Shown piece after piece: positions 59,230 through 64,000 of a stretch of DNA of 64,000 nucleotides (the first letter of the stretch is position 1; each line of letters opens with the position of its first letter). The notes below the pieces were generated by a model. It was not told where the DNA came from. It ran no database searches and worked only from the letters and a program-made list of their open reading frames with translations. Source of the stretch: Metellina segmentata (taxonomy: Eukaryota; Arthropoda; Arachnida; Araneae; Tetragnathidae); assembly GCA_947359465.1 (NCBI GenBank), contig OX375874.1:91916172-91980171 (forward strand), read 5' to 3'. The position numbers were made by a program, and so were the translations under genes.

Positions 59230-60430
59230 ATGCATGCAAAAAACCAACCTACGGATGATGAGCAATGCCCATTTCGTTTCCAAGATGACCAAAGTGAAAA
59301 GCAAATCTTTCAATTACTGATGAGACCTATATCCGAAACCTCTCTGGGCATTCCCTATATATGTAGTGACGACATAACCTGGTCGGGGCGGAAGGGCTGC
59401 ACCAAAAACTAAGAAGTAGAAGGTACTAGATGCTGGAGGACTTTGAGTGGCCATTTGCCGAGTGATCATTTCACAGACATGCTCAATGGGCAAACATGGA
59501 GGCCAGGAAAGAAGCTGCATCTAGCGTACTGAAAAGGCATTGACAATACTGGCAGCATGTGGTCGGGTATTGTCCTGTTGGTAATTGGTAATTTTTAATT
59601 GACGTCGTACTAGAGCAACACAAAGGGCTATTGACGACGATCCGGGATGAATCCCCTAAGGGAAAGATGGACAACACCACGTACTTTTGAACAACGGTCA
59701 GATGACGAGGCAACACCTGAGCTCGCATCCCACTCTCCAAATTTCCAAACCAACCAAACGTGAGGACTTTCGGCCACGACATATTTAGGATGCACCAGCC
59801 GCCTCTGCACCATACGCTACCAAGCATCCATGCATTGACCCGGATTCGAACCAGGAACCTTCCGATCTAGAGGCTAATATCTTAACCACCAGACCGGTTG
59901 GTCGGCGATTGTCCTATTGGAGTGTACGTGTAGGAGTTCTCTAAAGAAATATATGATTTCTGCTTCTACAAGTTCTCTAATGTAGTGGTTACTGTTGAGA
60001 TTATCAGTCGCATTTATTTAAGGGAGGGGGGTATAGGGGCTATAGCCCAGGATGGCAAAATGTTTTGGAAAAATACCGAAGTCAACAACAAACATGGTCA
60101 CGATATAATATCATTGCTGACCTGATGAGGGCTAGGAGCAAGGGGGAGGGAAGGGGTGTTGGTTGCGGCTAGTTACGGCCTTCAACCCCCTTTGGCAACC
60201 CCTAGGCGGCAGAAGTATACTATAGATTACCCTATATTCGTAGCGATTACCCTGAATTACGAATAATAGTACCGAATGGAACTCAAATGTATCACTCCTG
60301 TATTCCTCCAATACGACGCTATACAGTGCATACTGGAAGAATGCGTTCATCACGGTGATGTCTAGTACGTATGAGCCCATCATTGAAGCGGAACTCGACT
60401 GAAAACACGCCACGTTATCTGTCAGTATAC
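59230..60430 (-). pseudogene. Tc1-like transposase remnant split by a SINE
   Basis: On the minus strand from about 60410: FSVEFRFNDGLIRTRHHRDE (first Asp block, with the Asp replaced), then after a gap REL.EAEIISFFRELLH near 59980, an RTI/DN..RPH junction at the SINE, then MQLLSWPPCLPIEHVCEMIT (SPDLSPIEHVWDM block with part of SPDLS deleted, Glu kept), MATQSPPASS and a C-terminus to about 59230. The SINE at 59582-59907 interrupts it just before the second Asp block. A G/A-rich insertion of unknown origin lies at about 60020-60180. Ends were not located. Confidence 0.6.
59582..59907 (-). mobile_element. SINE family A, full length with 13-bp target duplication
   Basis: The duplications are ATTGTCCTGTTGG (59569-59581) and ATTGTCCTATTGG (59908-59920). 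On the minus strand the head reads CCGGTCTGGTGGTTAAGATA (box A in TGGTTAAGATATTAG), then GGTTCCTGGTTCGAATCCGG (box B GGTTCGAATCC). The body contains CTCACGTTGGGTTGGTTTGG and CATCTGACCGTTGTTCAAAA, then CATCCCGGATCGTCGTCAAT and GTGTTGCTCTAGTACGACGT. This copy defines the family: about 326 bp, pol III-type promoter, LINE-style target duplication. Confidence 0.9.
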
Positions 60431-61026
60431 CATTGTTTTGGTTCAGAAGCCCATTTTAGCCTGAAGAGTTGATGGCTCAAGGTCAAATAAGGCGGCCGCA
60501 AAGAATTGCGTGAAGCCAGTCCATCACAAAGCAGACGCCGTCGAGTTTTGTAAGCAGACAATGTTACAACTGTGAATAGTTACATTGTTCATATTATTGT
60601 TTCATTTTAATTAAATTTCATAGAAACGGTGGAAGAGTTTGAAATCGTGTAGATAGAATTACGATACCCAAGAATTCAATTTGATAATCGATAAGAAAAT
60701 GTCCTGTTGTGTAGACAATTTCGAACTGAAATAAAAGCGAAAAATATTTTACTTTCCAAAACAATATTTTATCCCTTACTGCAATCGACGATTGCGAATT
60801 TCCCCGAATTGGAAGGTTTCGTTTCTCCGATCGTCGTAAATATCCGCACTCCGAATGACCTTGGACGGCGCAGTCAGAAATGAATCCAAGTCTAAAGAAG
60901 AAAAAGTTTCCTACGGTACAGTAGATAAGCTAATATATTGTCTAACTAGACACTTTATATCGTCTCGGCCTATGAATAAAATAAGGATTTGTTAGTAAAG
61001 AAATAGACAATCGTAAGAAAACGATC
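60431..61026. other. Stretch with nothing recognised
   Basis: No homology or repeat was seen. Confidence 0.5.
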
Positions 61027-61028
61027 TA

Positions 61029-61955
61029 CACTGTTGGCCATCGAAAATGCAACACTGAAGAAAACATCCAATAGCCTTGTAATTTGCACAATGTGTAAAT
61101 CATGGAAGGATGTGAAAATGATTAGCACTGCAGCGTTTATGCAAATTTGGTCGCAAGAAACACCCCCTGTCACCAGTACAAAAACTGGAAAGAACTGGGC
61201 CTGTTTTAAGTATTAAAATTGTGTCTTGTTGAAGTTCCTGTGTACAGAAAGCTTAACCGTCATGGTGCTTTATCTTCTCCCCGAAAACTGCCCTATACTG
61301 GCCAGTCTCTTGAGCAAAACACCTGTTTCAAACTGTCACTAGTTCTGGGCAAGGGGCAGTTTTTTTCTACTTGGATCTTTGTCGTCTTGGAGTAACAGGA
61401 CAGTTTTTTTCTACTTGGATCTTTGTCGTCTTGGAGTAACAGGACAGTTTTTTTCTACTTGTATCTTTGTCGTCTTGGAGTAACAGGACAGTTTTTTTCT
61501 ACTTGGATCTTTGTCGTCTTGGAGTAACAGGACAGTTTTTTCTACTTGGATCTTTGTCGTCTGGGAGTAACAGGACAGTTTTTTTCTACTTGGATCTTTG
61601 TCGTCTTGGAGTAACAGGACAGTTTTATTTCGAAGAAGTATCTCGTCGCATTAGCAAAACTGACCAGATTTTGAACGACACATCTCGTTAAAACACTCGG
61701 AGAATCTTGTCGAAAAATACCAGTCACACATTCTGAGATTGACAGAGTAAGAATTCTGGGAGAGATTGTTCTTCTGAGAAACCGCTCTTAGTGCTGGACG
61801 AAATGAAGCCAATCTGTGGAAGAAAAAGGGACGAACTGACCGACGTGAACAATTACAGCAGTCTTGCCGTACTACCGAACAAGAGGACAGACAACTTATG
61901 CTTAAGTCTATTGCCATTACTATTTTTCGTGCGAGTTTAAAAGACACGTAACTCA
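61029..61955 (+). mobile_element. Probable Tc1-like 5' remnant containing a 44-bp array
   Basis: After TA (61027-61028) comes CACTGTTGGCCATCGAAAAT, like the CACTGTTGGCCATTAAAAT ends of an insect Tc1 group. Near 61800-61950 a plus-strand frame reads GTDRREQLQQSCRTTEQEDR then QLMLKSIAITIFRASL, reminiscent of the linker and second helix-turn-helix of Tc1 transposases (T.REDR..VR). No catalytic blocks are present. Both clues are weak individually. Confidence 0.35.
61357..61619. repeat. 44-bp minisatellite, six units
   Basis: Units start at CAGTTTTTTT: 61357, 61401, 61445, 61489, 61533, 61576, each with CTACTTGGATCTTTGTCGTC and GGAGTAACAGGA. One unit is 43 bp because of a shorter T run. A seventh CAGTTTTA at 61620 starts the unique flank. 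Confidence 0.97.
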
Positions 61956-64000
61956 CCCCCCACCTTTATTTATCATACAATTATCACAATGCATACTATG
62001 ACACAAATCCAAGTATTTATTCTTAAAACTCTGATTACAATTTGATTTCCTCTTATTTGAAATCCTATCTTTATGAATCATTCAATAGCAGTAGTAATAC
62101 ACTTTTACTGAAAAATTCATAAAGCCAATTTTATTTATTAAAATTTTCTGAAAATGTAGTGAAGTATATTATTTTCTACATTTCCAACAAGCTGTTTTGT
62201 GTTACCATGCCCGTATTATTCAAGTTTCTGGTTGTCCGAAGTAGCCACTTTACCTAGGATAATCAAGGATTTACTGTGTTACACAAGTAAAATACGAAAT
62301 TATCCTTTGTAGGCTGTACATTTATTGTCCAAATAGAGACGCGTTGGCATTATTTGCATATCATGCATACTTTTAATTCGTTACATGAACTTTATAGGGG
62401 ATAGGATGTCCACGTAAGATCCCAATTGCTTGATAAACGAGGATAAGTCAATAATGTTTTAAAATACAATTGTATTTGTGATTCTTTCAGTTGTATTATC
62501 GCATTCGAGTGTGCGCGAGCGTGCCGGGTAATTTGTTCGCACGAATGCCAAATGATTATCGTTTGCATTCGCGCATTAATATCCTGGAACGCGAATAATA
62601 TTTTATATCCACAGTTTATGCTATGTTGTAGATTCAAATAAGTGGATTGTATCTTTAAAAAAACTTATTTATTTACAAACATTTATGTATCCTAAATAAA
62701 TTTGCTATAAAAAAAGGGTATAAAAAATCAGCATATAACTAGTCGAAGAATTTGTAACACGAAAAGTTTTCTAGCGATAGTAAAAACACAAACTCTAAAG
62801 ATATCGCACCCCGGCAAAAAAAGTGACCCAACTCAAAATTGCAGAATTTGAGAAACATCATATTTTGATACGAATTTGAGATACGTCTACCACAAAAATA
62901 CTGACGCCTACTACCTCTAGTTTCACAGATTAAGCCTCTAATGTTCAAACAGAAACACAAACTATCGCGAAATTAAACTGAAAAGTAAGATTAGAAACAT
63001 TTCCCTTGTCATTCCATTTTTATGTACGTTGGAAATTACGATCTACTTGAGAAGATTTGAATATAAAAAATACCATTGGGCCAATGCTCCTTTTATAACC
63101 CTATTCTTAAGCCTGAAATATCGGGACATTAAATAAAATGGATACGATGTAATGACGACCGAAAAATGGCATTCGTTAAAGTGATGAGCTTTCAATCTTG
63201 AACAGGATCTGTTTGCCGAAGGGATCTGTTTACGAGAGAAAAAAACGACTGATGTGGGAATTTGTTGCCCTTCCCGTAAAAAAATGTGCTACTGAAAATG
63301 GAAGTTTTGTGTCTGTTTCGACGCGTAGAAAAACATAGCACTATCTGGAGGAAACAGAAGAGTCTTAAATTTTCAGATAAGCTCTATGTGAATATTGGGA
63401 AGGGATAGAACACATTTCTTTTGTGTTACTTTCATTTCTATTTGGAATAAATGGAGATGATGTAATCTATATTTTTATTTCTCTAGCCCTCTCAAGGTTA
63501 ACTAAATTCACAAACAACTTTTAATTACACAACCTTATCCAAATGTTTTCTCGAAAAAAAGGAAGAAAATGTGTTTTTAAAATGAGAGAAATGTATTGAA
63601 AATTATTAATTTTAATACATATTTAGGGCATAAAATGTACGCACATTAAATTTGCACAATTTTTAATCAATCCGTATCTTTTTCTTCTTTAATATTTTGC
63701 AAATTTTGACATAGTTTTGCGGACATAGTTTATAATTTTTCATGTTCATATTTTATGGAAATGACACACTCTAGAATTAAAAATTGTGAAAAGTAGAAAT
63801 CGTAAGAGAATTGTCATTCCTTCTTTTATATCGTAAAAATAAGTTTCATTCCCTATTATCAAGCACCAGGGTATATTAACAGACACTCCCACCCGTTTTA
63901 TAGGTAATGAAAAACATCTAAATATTAACGCATATGAAAGTGATTTCTATATTTATATTTATTCTTTGCACCTTTTTGTTGGCCTAGTTAAGAATCAAAT
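61956..64000. other. AT-rich end of window, two element ends
   Basis: GGATAATCAAGGATTTACTG at 62257-62276 resembles a pogo-type terminus in inverted orientation, with no partner found. 62804-62870 matches one arm of the MITE at 39018-39276 (TCGCACCCCGGCAAAAAAAG, then AGAATTTGAGAAACATC). Otherwise nothing was recognised. Confidence 0.45.
62804..62870. mobile_element. Single arm of the TCGCACCCC foldback MITE
   Basis: TCGCACCCCGGCAAAAAAAG, GTGACCCAACTCAAAATTGC and AGAATTTGAGAAACATC match the right arm of 39018-39276. The opposite arm is missing, so this is a solo end or a truncated copy. Confidence 0.6.

Noticed and set aside
62257..62276. Pogo-type terminus GGATAATCAAGGATTTACTG
   Set aside because: A single unmatched end; recorded only in the description of the last stretch.

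Overview
The window is eukaryotic nuclear DNA: AT-rich, intron-dominated and crowded with DNA transposons, tRNA-derived SINEs and microsatellites. The only host gene I can recognise is a receptor-type guanylyl cyclase on the minus strand. It is represented by two extracellular-domain exons (30806-31106 and 8253-8405) separated by a 22.4 kb intron. The exon protein and the transposon mix (Tc1, mariner including a DD41D type, pogo, hAT, Helitron, LINE) point to an arthropod. A large-genome insect, perhaps a cockroach or termite, is my inference, not a demonstrated identity.

Layout. 1-1136 is the end of a decayed pogo/Tigger element. 2717-3591 is an internally deleted mariner. 6159-6802 and 31700-32551 are two non-autonomous Helitrons with textbook TC...hairpin-CTAG ends. 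6969-7740, 11085-11530 and 12050-12960 are decayed mariner/Tc1 transposases. 9059-9689 is a 63-bp minisatellite with a perfect ABC higher-order order. 10209-10792 and 38508-38660 are hAT-type MITEs of one family, each with an 8-bp target duplication or near-duplication. 14186-15688 and 41067-42566 are two nearly identical mariners of DD41D type, each with an intact 358-codon transposase. 25371-27389 is a Tc1 element whose left end, together with 35 bp of flanking host DNA, has been amplified into an exact 143-bp tandem array. 29385-30298 holds long CA/TA/GA microsatellites abutting a mariner scrap. 36616-38868 is a decayed hAT transposon with a perfect 8-bp duplication.

From 39 kb to the end there are MITEs, more Tc1 copies, a mariner nested in a LINE 3' end (48352-50520), two hAT-like elements with duplicated right ends (52549-53400 and 54255-55062), and several SINEs, some nested with Tc1 elements (42725-43592 and 59582-59907).

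How the parts relate. The two exons join in frame (phase 1 donor, matching acceptor) and lie in one ligand-binding domain, so 8406-30805 is an intron and everything in it is intronic. All other coding potential is transposon-derived. Only the two DD41D transposases look functional. The most unusual structures are the Tc1-junction array, the trimeric 63-bp array, and SINEs that share a tRNA-like head but carry different bodies. I saw no CRISPR, operon or prokaryote-type system, and no convincing novel protein-coding system.
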